Shown: one piece after another, positions 17,369-26,493 of the stretch
Numbering within the stretch: the stretch's first letter is position 1
How the letters are laid out: the number at the start of each line of letters is the position of its first letter
DNA from: DATFTE01 sp963840665
GTDB lineage: Bacteria; Acidobacteriota; Terriglobia; Terriglobales; Acidobacteriaceae
Direction: 5' to 3'
Assembly: GCA_963840665.1 (NCBI GenBank)
Contig: CAWIZO010000011.1
Span: 620,001 to 684,000 of the forward strand
DNA length: 64,000 nucleotides
Notes under the pieces: model-generated
What the model was told of the DNA's origin: nothing
Databases searched by the model: none
The model's input: only the letters and a program-made list of their open reading frames with translations
Position numbers and translations under genes: made by a program

Positions 17369-17400
17369 AAAAAAACAAAGCCACCCGGGCGTCGGGCGGC
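17369..17400 (-). terminator. Rho-independent terminator after the GlsB-like gene
   Basis: Read on the minus strand: GCCGCCCG-acgcc-CGGGTGGC, one G-T pair in an 8-bp stem, then TTTGTTTTTTT. It lies 28 bp beyond the stop of 17428-17679, in the correct orientation. Confidence 0.85.
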
Positions 17401-17427
17401 TTGCTCTGAGTCTAACGGAAGGGAAGC

Positions 17428-17679
17428 TTAGACTTCTTTCTTGATGAGGCGGGTGATCCAGATCAAGATGACCGCGCCCAGGATAGAAACGACGATGCTC
17501 CAGATGAGTCCTCCTCCGCCCAAGCCCAGCATACCGACGATCCAGCCACCGACAACACCGCCGACAATGCCGAGCAGGATATCGACGATCACGCCGTATC
17601 CGCCGCCTTTCATGATTCGTCCGGCCGCCCATCCTGCGATGAGGCCGACCACGATCGAATAGATGATCCCGTTTCCCAT
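17428..17679 (-). CDS. GlsB/YeaQ/YmgE-family membrane protein
   Basis: An 83-residue hydrophobic protein of the so-called transglycosylase-associated family. Three glycine-rich transmembrane helices are visible: IIYSIVVGLIAGWAAG, YGVIVDILLGIVGGVVGGWIVG and GGLIWSIVVSILGAVILIWI, followed by a basic tail (RLIKKEV). Family members are often stress induced, but the function is unknown. The ATG at 17679 follows an AGGAGG sequence. A good terminator follows. Confidence 0.92.
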   Translation of the reverse strand: MGNGIIYSIVVGLIAGWAAGRIMKGGGYGVIVDILLGIVGGVVGGWIVGMLGLGGGGLIWSIVVSILGAVILIWITRLIKKEV

Positions 17680-17745
17680 GGCATCCTCCTGAAAGTTTTA
17701 ATCGCAAAGGGCCCTGCAATCCGGCGCGAGACCAGACTGCCACGG

Positions 17746-18114
17746 CTACTGTTTCTTCATGTCGTCTTTCTTCATGTCATCTTTCTTGCCCATCGGAGAA
17801 GGCTTGGCTTCGTGGTAGCCCCCCTTGGTGGCATCGGCTTCGGTCATGTACTGGCCGTGCTTGGTCTTGCCGTACCAGGGGTCTCCTTCTTTGTGGAAGA
17901 CTTTGGTGCTGGTGTTGACCCATACCTTCCCACCGCCGCCGCCGGGAGCCTGCGGGATGGTCGACGGATCCGGTTCCTGCTTCGCCTTCATGGGCTTCTT
18001 GCCTGTTGTCGTCGCACCGGTCGGGGCAGGGGCGGCAGGGGCGGCCTGGGCCACGCATATCGCGGACATGGCTCCAAGCAGTAGAGCGATTACCAACCAT
18101 CGTTGAATTCTCAA
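17746..18114 (-). CDS. Small secreted hypothetical protein
   Basis: A 122-residue protein with a signal peptide (MRIQRWLVIALLLGAMSAICVAQ), an Ala/Pro/Thr linker, then a conserved-looking core KVWVNTSTKVFHKEGDPWYGKT followed by YMTEADATKGGYHEAK, and a Lys/Asp/Met tail with repeated KKDDM. The core (V-W-V-N-T...Y-H/F-x2-G-D-x-W-Y-G-K-T) recurs in acidobacterial exported proteins as far as I recall; no function is known. The short K-K-D-D-M repeat is encoded by near-identical 15-nt units, so the tail length may vary between strains. Confidence 0.75.
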   Translation of the reverse strand: MRIQRWLVIALLLGAMSAICVAQAAPAAPAPTGATTTGKKPMKAKQEPDPSTIPQAPGGGGGKVWVNTSTKVFHKEGDPWYGKTKHGQYMTEADATKGGYHEAKPSPMGKKDDMKKDDMKKQ

Positions 18115-18260
18115 AGTGCCTCCTTGAATTACCTAGATGACGAATGTGGCAGGGGCCCTGAGTGCGGGCCATTATACATAGCTTGGCCCCGATCACGATC
18201 TGTAGATTGCGTGGTCGCTCGCGATCACTTCGCCAGGATGACAATCGTAAGAAGTAGACC

Positions 18261-19502
18261 TTATTCGTAGCGAAGGGCTTCGATGGGGTCGAGCCTCGCT
18301 GCTTTGATAGCGGGGAGCATGCCGCTGATGATTCCGACGAAGCTCAGAATCACTGTCGAAGCGATCAGGGTGCTGGAATCGATGATCAGGTGGATGTCGC
18401 CTTCTTTGGCATCGTCGATGAATGCGCTCCACAGTGTGAGTGATCCCACGGACCAGGACACTAAATACGCCAGGACGACGCCCGCAAGTCCTCCGATGAA
18501 AGTGATCACCAGAGCTTCGGCAAGAAACTGAAAGAGAATGTGCCAGCGGCGGGCGCCTAGCGCTTTCTCCACACCAATTTCGCGAGTGCGCTGTGTGACC
18601 GAAACCAGCATGATGTTCATCAGACCCACGCCGCCAATGCCGAGGGTGAGCATGCCGATGAAGCCCAGCAGGATTTTGATTCCGATGGTGATGGCTTGCA
18701 GGTCGGCGAGGTCTTTGACCGCATCGAAGACGAAGATGGCGCGATCGTCCTTGGGATCGAAGTTGTGGTGGAAGGCCAGCGAGTTGCGTACCCCCTTCAC
18801 AACTTTCTCGTGATCGCCCTCGTAGTCAAGGACAATGCCATCCAGGTAAAACGTATTTTTCAGGTCGCTCATTACGCTGAACGGGATATAAACCATGCCG
18901 TTCATGTTGTCGTCCCCGTCCGAAATCATGTGCTTGAGGACGCCGATCACCTGAAACGGAATACCATCGATACGGACGCTCTCCCCGATCGCGTTCTGGC
19001 CGGAGAAAAGCTTCTTTTTTACGTCGTACCCGAGGATAGCGACGCGAGTGTGCGCGAAGTCCTCCTGATCTCCGTAGAAGCTGCCTTCCGCAACTTCGAT
19101 ATTACGGATGCGCTGATAAAGGGAATAGGTGCCGCGGACGGTGTAGCTGCCGTTGCGTGTGCCGTACGCGATCAGGCTGTTTTGCTTGTTCTCCTCAGGA
19201 GACATCCGGTTGATGGCAGGGACCTCGGCGCGCAGGAAGTCGAGATCGTTGACCGTCATCTTGATCTCGGTACCGGCTTTGCTGCCGCCGGCCTGCAGCG
19301 AGGTGCGCCCGTTGTAGACCGCGACCATATTCGCGCCGAAGGTGCGGAAAGCGACCATCAGTCCGCGTTGAAAGCCGGTGCCGTAGGCGAGTAGCAGCAC
19401 GACCGTGGCGATGCCCCATGCCATGCCGAGCATGGTGAGTAGCGAGCGGCGGCGATTGTAGCGCAGCGCGTTGTAGGCCTGGGTTGCCAGCGAGCTAAAC
19501 AT
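18261..19502 (-). CDS. MacB/FtsX-type ABC transporter permease (second of a pair)
   Basis: A 413-residue permease with the MacB arrangement: TM1 (about 20-42, LLTMLGMAWGIATVVLLLAYG), a large periplasmic MacB-PCD domain (about 45-245), then three C-terminal TM helices (ILLGFIGMLTLGIGGVGLMNIMLVSV, ALVITFIGGLAGVVLAYLV, STVILSFVGIISGMLPA). The cytoplasmic motif TREIGVEKALGAR is typical. It lies 3 bp after its paralogue and is surely co-transcribed with it. No ATPase gene is adjacent. Confidence 0.9.
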   Translation of the reverse strand: MFSSLATQAYNALRYNRRRSLLTMLGMAWGIATVVLLLAYGTGFQRGLMVAFRTFGANMVAVYNGRTSLQAGGSKAGTEIKMTVNDLDFLRAEVPAINRMSPEENKQNSLIAYGTRNGSYTVRGTYSLYQRIRNIEVAEGSFYGDQEDFAHTRVAILGYDVKKKLFSGQNAIGESVRIDGIPFQVIGVLKHMISDGDDNMNGMVYIPFSVMSDLKNTFYLDGIVLDYEGDHEKVVKGVRNSLAFHHNFDPKDDRAIFVFDAVKDLADLQAITIGIKILLGFIGMLTLGIGGVGLMNIMLVSVTQRTREIGVEKALGARRWHILFQFLAEALVITFIGGLAGVVLAYLVSWSVGSLTLWSAFIDDAKEGDIHLIIDSSTLIASTVILSFVGIISGMLPAIKAARLDPIEALRYE

Positions 19503-19505
19503 AAG

Positions 19506-20753
19506 CTACTCCTGCCTCAACGCTTCCACCGGGGGAAGCATGGCCGCTTTGCGCGCGGGATAAACGCCCGCCACAATGCCGGCGATGGCCAACGAGAAAA
19601 TGGCCGCGAATGCCGATGCGGGAACGATGCGCGGAGTGTCGAATCCTTCGGGAGCAGGCAATTGGGCTAGCGCCGTTACGAATCCAATCGAGATCGCGAG
19701 ACCAATACCGCCACTGAAGGCGGTCAGAAAAGCTCCCTCGACAAAGAACTGGGTCATGATGTTGCGATGGGTCGCGCCCAGGGCTTTGCGCAGGCCTATC
19801 TCTTTGGTCCTCTCGGTGACCGAAACCAGCATGATGTTGATAATGCCGATAGCGCCCAAACCAAGCGTGACCAGTCCCACGACACCCAGAAACCAGTCCA
19901 TGGCGTCAAAGATTTTTGCGACTCGCATCGAACTGTCGATGGTGTCCCAATCTTCGAAAGCGTCGTCGAGTTTCGGATTGAAGTTGTGCTGGCGGCCAAT
20001 GATCTGGTGAATCTCCTGCTTGGCCTCGAGATGCTGCTCTCTGGTCAACGGGCGGTAGTTGATGAAGGAAATTGCATTTTCCGCATTCTGCGCGGTTAGC
20101 GGGAATAGCGCGCGCATCGTCTCAATGGGAACGAAAACGCGCATGTTGGTGCCGTTGTTGGCATCTTTGCCGATTTTCTGCACGACCCCAATTACGTCGA
20201 AGCGGATGCCGTTCAGCAGGATTGTGCTGCCGACGGCGGGACGTCCGGGGAACACCTTGGTCAGCAGTTCCCAGCCCACGATGGCAACTCGGCGATGCTG
20301 ATTGTTGTCCTCATCGTTGAACCAGCGGCCCGGACTGATAGGGACATTGCGGATCTGATTGTAGGAGGGAGCGATCCCGAACACTTGTCCATTGGCGCTG
20401 CTGTAGTCACTGACCGCGCGGATGTCCTCGCGATTCAGCACCGGTGACACGGCTCGCAGGAAGTGCGACTGATCGCGGATGGCGACGTAGTCGTCGTAGG
20501 TGAAGTTGTATTTCTGTCCGGACTGCAGGCTTCCTTCGACGGCCGGGATGCGTCCCGGAAACGTAAACATAATGTCCTGGCCGAGTTCGGCCAGATTTTT
20601 CGCTTGCCCGCTGCGAAAGCCTTCGCCGAGTCCAACCAGAAGCAGCAGCGATCCCACGCCCCACGCGATCCCGAACATGGTGAGGAACGAGCGCATCTTG
20701 TGCGCCCAGAGCGTGGCCAGCGACTGGCGGACGATGTCGATAAGCACTCGCAT
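19506..20753 (-). CDS. MacB/FtsX-type ABC transporter permease (first of a pair)
   Basis: A 415-residue paralogue of the next gene with the same topology: TM1 (FLTMFGIAWGVGSLLLLVGLG), a periplasmic domain, GVVGLVTLGLGAIGIINIMLVSVTERTKEIGLRKALGA, and two more TM helices, ending PARKAAMLPPVEALRQE. MacB-type permeases act as mechanotransmitters, driving export of peptides, lipoproteins or drugs together with an ATPase and often a membrane fusion protein; neither partner is nearby. The pair probably forms a heterodimer. Confidence 0.9.
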   Translation of the reverse strand: MRVLIDIVRQSLATLWAHKMRSFLTMFGIAWGVGSLLLLVGLGEGFRSGQAKNLAELGQDIMFTFPGRIPAVEGSLQSGQKYNFTYDDYVAIRDQSHFLRAVSPVLNREDIRAVSDYSSANGQVFGIAPSYNQIRNVPISPGRWFNDEDNNQHRRVAIVGWELLTKVFPGRPAVGSTILLNGIRFDVIGVVQKIGKDANNGTNMRVFVPIETMRALFPLTAQNAENAISFINYRPLTREQHLEAKQEIHQIIGRQHNFNPKLDDAFEDWDTIDSSMRVAKIFDAMDWFLGVVGLVTLGLGAIGIINIMLVSVTERTKEIGLRKALGATHRNIMTQFFVEGAFLTAFSGGIGLAISIGFVTALAQLPAPEGFDTPRIVPASAFAAIFSLAIAGIVAGVYPARKAAMLPPVEALRQE

Positions 20754-20886
20754 AGGGATCCGTGCAAACGGGCGGTAATATACCCCGTCTAGATATGAAT
20801 ACGCAGGAGGGGCCGGTTTGGTTCCGTAGATAGGTTAGATCGTCTAGAGGGGCAAATGGTTAGCCGGGGCGTCCCAGGTCTCCCGC

Positions 20887-20932
20887 AGTGACGTCATCCC
20901 GAGACGCCAGGCGAGGGATCTGGCGAGGGCAT
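20887..20932. repeat. Dispersed GTCATCCCGAG...GGATCTGGCG repeat (single arm)
   Basis: GTGACGTCATCCCGAGACGC followed by CAGGCGAGGGATCTGGCG matches the arms of the larger repeats at 22124-22235 and 55630-55728. It lies in the 285-bp divergent region before the DUF2911 gene. No other structure was recognised in that region apart from the ribosome-binding hairpin at 21025-21038. Confidence 0.65.
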
Positions 20933-21024
20933 CCGCAATCAATCTTGCCCATCTGCTATCCCTCGGTCGCGACCGCAGTCTAATCGCTCGTTCTCGCGCA
21001 CTATGCGCAATTCACTTCAAATTT

Positions 21025-21041
21025 GGAGGAGTACCTCCGTG
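21025..21041 (+). promoter_or_regulatory. Ribosome-binding site inside a short hairpin
   Basis: GGAGG-AGTA-CCTCC (21025-21038) directly precedes the GTG start at 21039. The Shine-Dalgarno GGAGG would be paired in a 5-bp stem with a 4-nt loop, which could limit translation. It also decides the start codon, since GGAGG lies 9 nt before the GTG. Confidence 0.45.
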
Positions 21042-22105
21042 GCGAAACGATACATGCTTGCTCTGTTGTTATGTGCTGGATGGACGATCGGCTCGGCCCC
21101 CAGTCAGGCGCAGTCGGCGCTGATGAATCTACCCCGCCCGAGCCAGCACGCCGTGCTGACGCAGCGCGTCGGCATTACCGACATCACCGTCGTCTACTCC
21201 CGCCCGCTGGTCAATGGGCGCAAGGTCTGGGGAGGTCTGGTTCCGTATGGCCAGGTGTGGCGCGCTGGAGCCAATGAAAACACTACGATTCACTTTCCTG
21301 ACGCGGTCACCATCGAGGGACAGGCGCTTCCGGCCGGTACCTACGGCGTGCACATGATTCCGACCGAGAATGACTGGACCGTCATTTTCTCGAAGGTTTA
21401 CACCGCTTGGGGCAGCTTCACTTATAAGCAGGACGAAGATGCGCTGCGAGTCACGGTCAAGCCGCAGGCGACCGACATGCACGAGGCCCTCACCTACGAC
21501 TTTGACGACGTCAAGCCCGAGCCGCCGTGCTCACGCTTCGCTGGGAGAAGCTAGCCGTGCCGGTGCACGTCGCCGTGAACACCCACGAAATCGTTAGCCA
21601 GAATCTTCGCGCCCAGCTTCGCGGACTGCCGCAATACACCTGGGACGGCTGGAACGATTCAGCCACCTATTTCATTACCGAAAAATACGACTATGACGAT
21701 GCCCTGAAGTATGCAGACAAGTCGATCGAAGTCGAATCGCGTTACGAGAACTTGATGACCAAGTCGCAGGCGCTCGACGCTCTCGGGAAAAAAGACGAAG
21801 CCCAGGCCGCGAAGAAGATGGCCTTAGCCAAGGCAAATGCCGTGCAAATGCACCTATACGCGCGGGGATTGCAAGGCGAGGGCAAACAGAACGAGGCTTT
21901 CGAAGTCTTCAAGGAGAACGCTAAGAGGAATCCTGACAGTTGGATCGTTCACGTTGGCCTATGCCGCATGTATTCGGCGCAGGGCAATTTTTCGGACGCC
22001 ACCAAGGAGCTGAAGATTGCAATGAACTCGGCGCCTGATCCGCAAAAGCCGCAACTCGAAGGTTTCGCGAAGAAACTGGATGATAAGCAGGACATCAACA
22101 AGTAG
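21039..22105 (+). pseudogene. DUF2911 domain protein with TPR-like C-terminus, one frameshift
   Basis: An exported protein (signal peptide from VAKRYMLALLLCAGW). The DUF2911 domain holds PRPSQHAVLTQRVGITDITVVYSRP, YGQVWRAGANENTTI and LPAGTYGVHMIP. At about 21521-21526 the frame breaks: DFDDVKPEP runs into an early stop at 21554, while the next frame continues VLTLRWEKLAVPV... to 22105, so one base is missing. The downstream part is a helical tetratricopeptide-like region (YDDALKYADKSIEVESRYENL, KQNEAFEVFKENAKRNPDSW). Repaired, it would be about 355 residues, normal for this acidobacterial family. Function unknown. Confidence 0.8.
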
Positions 22106-22123
22106 CAGTGTTATTAGTCGTTT

Positions 22124-22235
22124 GTGGCGTCATCCTGAGCCCGCTAGGGCGAAGGATCTGGCGCGCGGTGGCAGGCTCTAGTCACACGCCAGATCCTCAG
22201 CCGGCAAAAAACGCCGGCTTCGGGATGACGTCTTT
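22124..22235. repeat. Dispersed inverted repeat, GTCATCCTGAG class
   Basis: The left arm has GGCGTCATCCTGAGCCCGC and GAAGGATCTGGCGCG. The right arm has CACGCCAGATCCTCAGCC and CTTCGGGATGACGTC, its complement in reverse order. An inner GCCGGC-aaaaaac-GCCGGC hairpin sits in the right arm. It lies between the convergent DUF2911 and dehydrogenase genes. The same class occurs at 20887, 34106 and 55630. Confidence 0.8.
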
Positions 22236-22246
22236 AATCGAAGAGT

Positions 22247-23125
22247 TTATTTCTTTGCAGCTGCTGTCTGCTCGGGATATTCGAACACGCCACGTCCGGC
22301 CTTGCGTCCCGAGACGTCCCGCTTTTACATACTGCACCAGAAGTGGCGCAGGGCGATATTTCTCCCCCAAGCTCTTGTGCAGGTATTCGAGGATGTGCAG
22401 ACGCGTATCGAGTCCCACCAGATCGACCATCTCAAACGGGCCCATGGGGTGGTTCAAACCTAACTTCAAAGCCTTATCGATATCCGCGGCAGAAGCGATC
22501 CCTTCCTGCAGCATGAAAAAGGCTTCGTTGCCGATCATGGCATTGATGCGGCTGGTGATGAATCCCGGAGCCTCTTTGATGACGACGACTTCTTTGCCCA
22601 TGCGGCGTCCGACTTCGGCCGCGGTCGCGATCGTGTCGTCGTCGGTTTCGAGGGCACGTACGATTTCCAGCAGCTTCATCTTGTGTACGGGGTTGAAGAA
22701 GTGCATGCCAACGATCTTCTTGGCGCGATAGGTGACGCTGGCGATTTCGGTCACGCTCAATGACGAAGTGTTCGAGGCAAGAATCGTATCCGGACGGCAG
22801 ATCTTATCGAGCAAGGTGAAGATCTCGATCTTCGACTCCATCTCCTCGGGCACAGCTTCGATGACCAGATCCGCCTGCCGTGCCGCCTCTTCCACGCTCC
22901 CGCATACTCCAGGCGTTTAAACGCGGCGTCGGCGTCCGCGGCCGAGACTTTCCCCAGTTCAACCGCCTTGTCGAGGTTGCCGCGAATCTCGCTCTCCGCT
23001 TTGCGCAAGGCATTCGGAAGTAAGTCTTCGAGAATGGTGCGATAACCGCCGAGCGCGGCCACATGCGCGATTCCCCGGCCCATGATTCCGGCGCCGACGA
23101 CCGCGATGGTTTTAACGTCGCCCAC
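22247..23125 (-). pseudogene. 3-hydroxyacyl-CoA (3-hydroxybutyryl-CoA) dehydrogenase, two frameshifts
   Basis: An NAD-dependent 3-hydroxyacyl-CoA dehydrogenase, used in beta-oxidation or butanoate metabolism. The N-terminal Rossmann part (VKTIAVVGAGIMGRGIAHVAA) reads from the GTG at 23125. Near 22900 a base is missing, and the next frame continues VEEAARQADLVIEAVPEE, LASNTSSLSVTEIA, GMHFFNPVHKMKLLEI and LGLNHPMGPFEMVDLVG. Near 22309 one extra base breaks the end; after repair it reads LGRKAGRGVFEYPEQTAAAKK to a TAA at 22247-22249. Repaired length is about 292 residues, normal. Two opposite single-base shifts in an otherwise intact gene suggest sequence errors. Confidence 0.88.
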
Positions 23126-23127
23126 GC

Positions 23128-23313
23128 TTACGCTCCCTTTTCCAGGCTTCCCAGCAGGCTCGAGAACTTGGCTTCGGTTGCGCGCAGGTGCTCAGCGAGC
23201 CGCTTGCGTTCGTCCGTTTCAAGCCCGGGGACAAAGGCCGTAATGCGGCGCAGGGTGGTGTCGATGTCGTCGATGTAGTTGATAAGGCGAATGAGTTCTC
23301 CGGTAGCGGCCAT
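23128..23313 (-). CDS. Small helical hypothetical protein upstream of the dehydrogenase
   Basis: A 61-residue, entirely helical and charged protein (MAATGELIRLINYIDDIDTT...LLGSLEKGA). Its stop lies 2 nt before the GTG of the dehydrogenase, so the two are probably translated from one mRNA. No family is recognised. The heptad-like Leu/Ile spacing would suit a small coiled coil. Confidence 0.6.
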   Translation of the reverse strand: MAATGELIRLINYIDDIDTTLRRITAFVPGLETDERKRLAEHLRATEAKFSSLLGSLEKGA

Positions 23314-23419
23314 GAATGCTCCTGTTGGGCTGCGGCCGATTGCCCTGTAGGGCCGGATGCCGCAGGCGAACCCTCCATTTTCAATGGTGCGGGGAATTTA
23401 GTAAAGGAAGGCAAGAAGG

Positions 23420-23499
23420 TTTTTACCGCAAAGGTCGCAAAGAACGCTAAGAGGCCTCTTGCAGTTCTTAGCGAACTTAGCTAGCTTTGCGGTAAAAAG
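23420..23499. repeat. 9-nt-period inverted repeat (ACCGCAAAG class)
   Basis: The left arm (23420-23452) contains TTTTTACCGCAAAGGTCGC and AAAGAACGCTAAGA. The right arm (23464-23499) contains TTCTTAGCGAACTTAG and CTTTGCGGTAAAAAG. The loop is about 11 nt. It lies between the VWFA gene end and the small helical gene, both on the minus strand, where it could act as a terminator. Confidence 0.8.
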
Positions 23500-23511
23500 C
23501 TTTCTCAAGGT

Positions 23512-24432
23512 CTATCGCGAAAAATATCCCGTCTTCGCATGTACAGTCAGCCCAGGCTGTTTGGGACGAATCACGATTTTCCGAAACGTATCGTCTTTCG
23601 TCGGATTCGTAGGGTAGTAAGCTACTTCGTACGACGATCGCAGTTCTTCGGCAATCTGGCGGAAATATTCTTGCGGATCGGTGGTCTCGGCATCGATCTG
23701 CATGGCGCCGGTTTCCCTTGCAATCCGATCCATCACCCGGATGCCGTACTTGTTCCGCGCCGTTAGTTTGCCGTGCTCTTTCTCGGTGTAACGGATGGTG
23801 AACACCTGCACATTGGCGGCCTGTGCGGCCTCGATCGTAGTCATCATGTCATTGGAACTGGAGTTATCCTCGCCATCGCTGAAGACCAGCAGGGCCCGAC
23901 GCCCGCCTTCATTCGCGAGCTTTTCGGTCGAGTAGTAGATCGAATCGTAGAAGGCCGTTCCCAATTCGCGAGATTCCTTGGGCCCCAACTCCGGAAAGTG
24001 CCGGTTATCATGCTCATAATCCTTCAAGCCTTCGATTACCGCATCGGAAGATTGCGTAAAGTCGCTCACCAATCGCAGGTGGTTGCCGAAGCAAACCATG
24101 AACACGCGGTCCTTCGGTCCCAGAACATCTTTCAGAAAGACTTCGAGATCGTGCTGGTGCTGTTTCGAAAAGTGATCCTGGCTGCCGCTGGCATCAACGA
24201 TCAAACCCAGGCTGAGCGGAACGTCAGAACTGCGCGCGAAGAAAGAAACTTTTTGCGGCACCGCGTCTTCGAAGAGGTCTATGTCGCCTTTGGTCAAATT
24301 ATCGACCAGCGCGCCGCGGCTATCCCGCGCGGAAAAAGCCACATTCACCAACTTGACGTCGACCTGAATCGATTCCTGCGCGCTGCAGAAATTAACCGCA
24401 AGAAGGCAAAATGACAGTATCCAGACGCGCAT
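23512..24432 (-). CDS. Secreted VWFA-related protein (acidobacterial type)
   Basis: A 306-residue exported protein with signal peptide (MRVWILSFCLLAVNFCSA), a short N-terminal Ig-like region (VDVKLVNVAFSARDSRGALV) and a von Willebrand A domain (about 70-270). The MIDAS Asp-x-Ser-x-Ser is in LIVDASGSQD and a later Asp in FSDGEDNSSSN. This domain order is characteristic of the expanded acidobacterial VWFA family; ligands are unknown. The start at 24432 leaves GGAGAG at a proper distance; ATG 24438 is too close to it. It is divergent from the HAD phosphatase gene. Confidence 0.88.
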   Translation of the reverse strand: MRVWILSFCLLAVNFCSAQESIQVDVKLVNVAFSARDSRGALVDNLTKGDIDLFEDAVPQKVSFFARSSDVPLSLGLIVDASGSQDHFSKQHQHDLEVFLKDVLGPKDRVFMVCFGNHLRLVSDFTQSSDAVIEGLKDYEHDNRHFPELGPKESRELGTAFYDSIYYSTEKLANEGGRRALLVFSDGEDNSSSNDMMTTIEAAQAANVQVFTIRYTEKEHGKLTARNKYGIRVMDRIARETGAMQIDAETTDPQEYFRQIAEELRSSYEVAYYPTNPTKDDTFRKIVIRPKQPGLTVHAKTGYFSR

Positions 24433-24581
24433 AAGCATCTCTCCGAGAAGACGTACGTCGCTGTCGAATATTTTGTTCCCCATTTGTTTGAGTCACTTAC
24501 CGGGGATATTCTTTATTTTTTCATGCAATCTATACAAGATTTTCATTTGTCTTTCCGCACTCCAATGAATCTAATAGACAT

Positions 24582-25415
24582 ATGCCAGACAAGAATGCTC
24601 GACAGTACATCTTCGCCAGCGATTTCGATCAGACTCTTACATTTAACGATTCCGGCTATGTGCTGGCCGAACTGGTCGGCATCCCTACGGAAGAATTCGA
24701 GCGCAAAGCACGCGGCATGGCCAAGCTGAACCTGGTACAGCAGGGGGCGGAACTCGCCTATTTGCTGCTGCATGATCCCGAGTTCCGTTCGCGCGTGCGC
24801 AAAGAGCATTTATACGAAGTCGGCAAGCAGATTCGTCTGAAAGAAAACATCGACCTGCTCTATCAGATCCTCGACAAGCCCATCGACGGATACCATTTCG
24901 ATTTCTACGTTCTCTCTGCAGCCCCGGTAGAAGTGATTCGCTCGGCCCTCGAAGGCATCGTGCCCTCCGATCACATTTACGGCACCGAGTTTGTCTACAC
25001 GCCCTCGGGCGAGATCGACACTATCGTGCGCGCAACCGCCGGTTACGGCAAAGTCGCCGTGCTCGATCAGTTGCAAAGCGAGTTGAAGATTGGCCCCGAT
25101 CACATCATCTACTGCGGAGACGGCAGCTCTGACCTGCATGTGATGCTGCATGTCAATGTTCGCGACGGATACACGATCGCCGTCTCAGGCGCAAAGCACA
25201 TCTCGCAGGTTGCCAAGCGCACCGTCATCAGTACCAACGCGCTGGCGGTGCTGGCGCCGATCCTCGAAGATGTCGTCGGATGGCAGCGCCTGCAGATTCG
25301 CAGCTTCTTCGAATCGCACGGATTGCTGATCCAGGAGTGGGATCGTGTGCGCACCGATTGGCTGACCATGCGTCCCGCCCCTGAGAAGAGAGCGGAAGCG
25401 GTCGGAGCCGAATAA
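24582..25415 (+). CDS. HAD-family phosphatase (phosphoserine-phosphatase-like)
   Basis: A 277-residue haloacid-dehalogenase-type hydrolase. Motif I is FASDFDQTLT (nucleophile Asp in D-x-D-x-T), motif II is around YVLSAAPVEV, and motif III is IIYCGDGSSDLHVMLH (G-D-G-x-x-D). The helical cap lies about residues 25-100. This subtype resembles phosphoserine and pyridoxal phosphatases; the substrate is not certain. The C-terminal ~50 residues are helical and unusual. The EamA transporter follows about 130 bp later. Confidence 0.82.
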   Translation: MPDKNARQYIFASDFDQTLTFNDSGYVLAELVGIPTEEFERKARGMAKLNLVQQGAELAYLLLHDPEFRSRVRKEHLYEVGKQIRLKENIDLLYQILDKPIDGYHFDFYVLSAAPVEVIRSALEGIVPSDHIYGTEFVYTPSGEIDTIVRATAGYGKVAVLDQLQSELKIGPDHIIYCGDGSSDLHVMLHVNVRDGYTIAVSGAKHISQVAKRTVISTNALAVLAPILEDVVGWQRLQIRSFFESHGLLIQEWDRVRTDWLTMRPAPEKRAEAVGAE

Positions 25416-25545
25416 GCCATGACAGCACGGGAGTGTACGCCCTCCCGTGGTTTTTCTTTATCCCCCCATAAAAACATTTAATAGGCTCCATCCGCATCTC
25501 CAGCACCTGATGGGTGATCTACTGCCTGTCGCACTTGGGGACCCT

Positions 25546-26493
25546 ATGGAGACTGCTCGCCCCGCAACCTGGAAGACGCTGCTCGCCTTCGGCATCATTT
25601 ATTTTGTCTGGGGCTCCACGTTTCTTGGGATACGTGTCGGCGTCCGCGAAGTTCCGCCGTTGCTGTTCGCGGCCATGCGGTTTTTCACAGCGGGTGCGAT
25701 TCTGTTTGCCTGGATGCGCGCGCGTGGCACTCCTTTTCCCTCGAGACGCGAATGGTCTTCCATCGCGGTTCTCGCGTTCCTGATCTTCGCCATCGACTAC
25801 GGGCTACTCTTTTGGGCGGAACAGCGCGTGCCCTCAGGAATTGCGGCTGTCATGCTTGCAACCATCCCCGCATTCATGGCGCTTTCGGAAATCATCATGT
25901 TGGGGACGCAGAGGCTCACGGCGCGTCTGGCGATCGCGCTCCTGGTGGGCCTGGGCGGAGTCGCAATTCTCGTCAGTCGAACACTAAGCCTGGGAGAAGC
26001 AGCGATCGACCCGGCAGGTGCCATCGCCCTGGTAACAGCCGCGGTGAGTTGGTCGATCGCGTCGGCGCTCAGCCGCAAGCTGACGCTGCCCGCGTCGAAG
26101 CCGATGAGCTCCGGCGCTCAAATGCTGGTTGGAGGAATATTCCTGACGCTTGGCGCCGCAGTCTTCGGCGAGTTCCGCGGATTTGACGTGACCACGGTCT
26201 CGCGCGGGGCATGGTTCGCTCTCGTCTACCTGATCGTTTTCGGATCGATCATCGGCTTCACCGCCTACGTCTGGCTCCTCCACCACGAGTCGCCGACAAA
26301 AGTGGGAACATACGCGTACGTGAACCCGGTAGTCGCTGTGGCAGTGGGATATTTTCTGGGAGGCGAAACCATAGGCCCGAGAACGATCCTGGGAACGCTG
26401 CTGGTGCTGGTCAGCGTAATCGTGATAACGACGACTCCAGCCAAGAAGAGCGTTATCGTTCCACTAGGCCAAGGGCTAAGAGCTAAAAGCTAA
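25546..26493 (+). CDS. EamA/DMT-family transporter
   Basis: A 315-residue drug/metabolite exporter-type protein with ten predicted membrane helices in two EamA repeats: TLLAFGIIYFVWGSTFLGIRV opens the first, and FALVYLIVFGSIIGFTAYVWLL followed by YVNPVVAVAVGYFLGGE lies in the second. Substrates of such carriers include amino acids and small metabolites, not predictable here. The ATG at 25546 follows GGGGA; a longer upstream frame has no hydrophobic start. The last residues (LRAKS) and the stop are encoded by a heptamer repeat. It converges on fumC with only 9 bp between. Confidence 0.9.
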   Translation: METARPATWKTLLAFGIIYFVWGSTFLGIRVGVREVPPLLFAAMRFFTAGAILFAWMRARGTPFPSRREWSSIAVLAFLIFAIDYGLLFWAEQRVPSGIAAVMLATIPAFMALSEIIMLGTQRLTARLAIALLVGLGGVAILVSRTLSLGEAAIDPAGAIALVTAAVSWSIASALSRKLTLPASKPMSSGAQMLVGGIFLTLGAAVFGEFRGFDVTTVSRGAWFALVYLIVFGSIIGFTAYVWLLHHESPTKVGTYAYVNPVVAVAVGYFLGGETIGPRTILGTLLVLVSVIVITTTPAKKSVIVPLGQGLRAKS

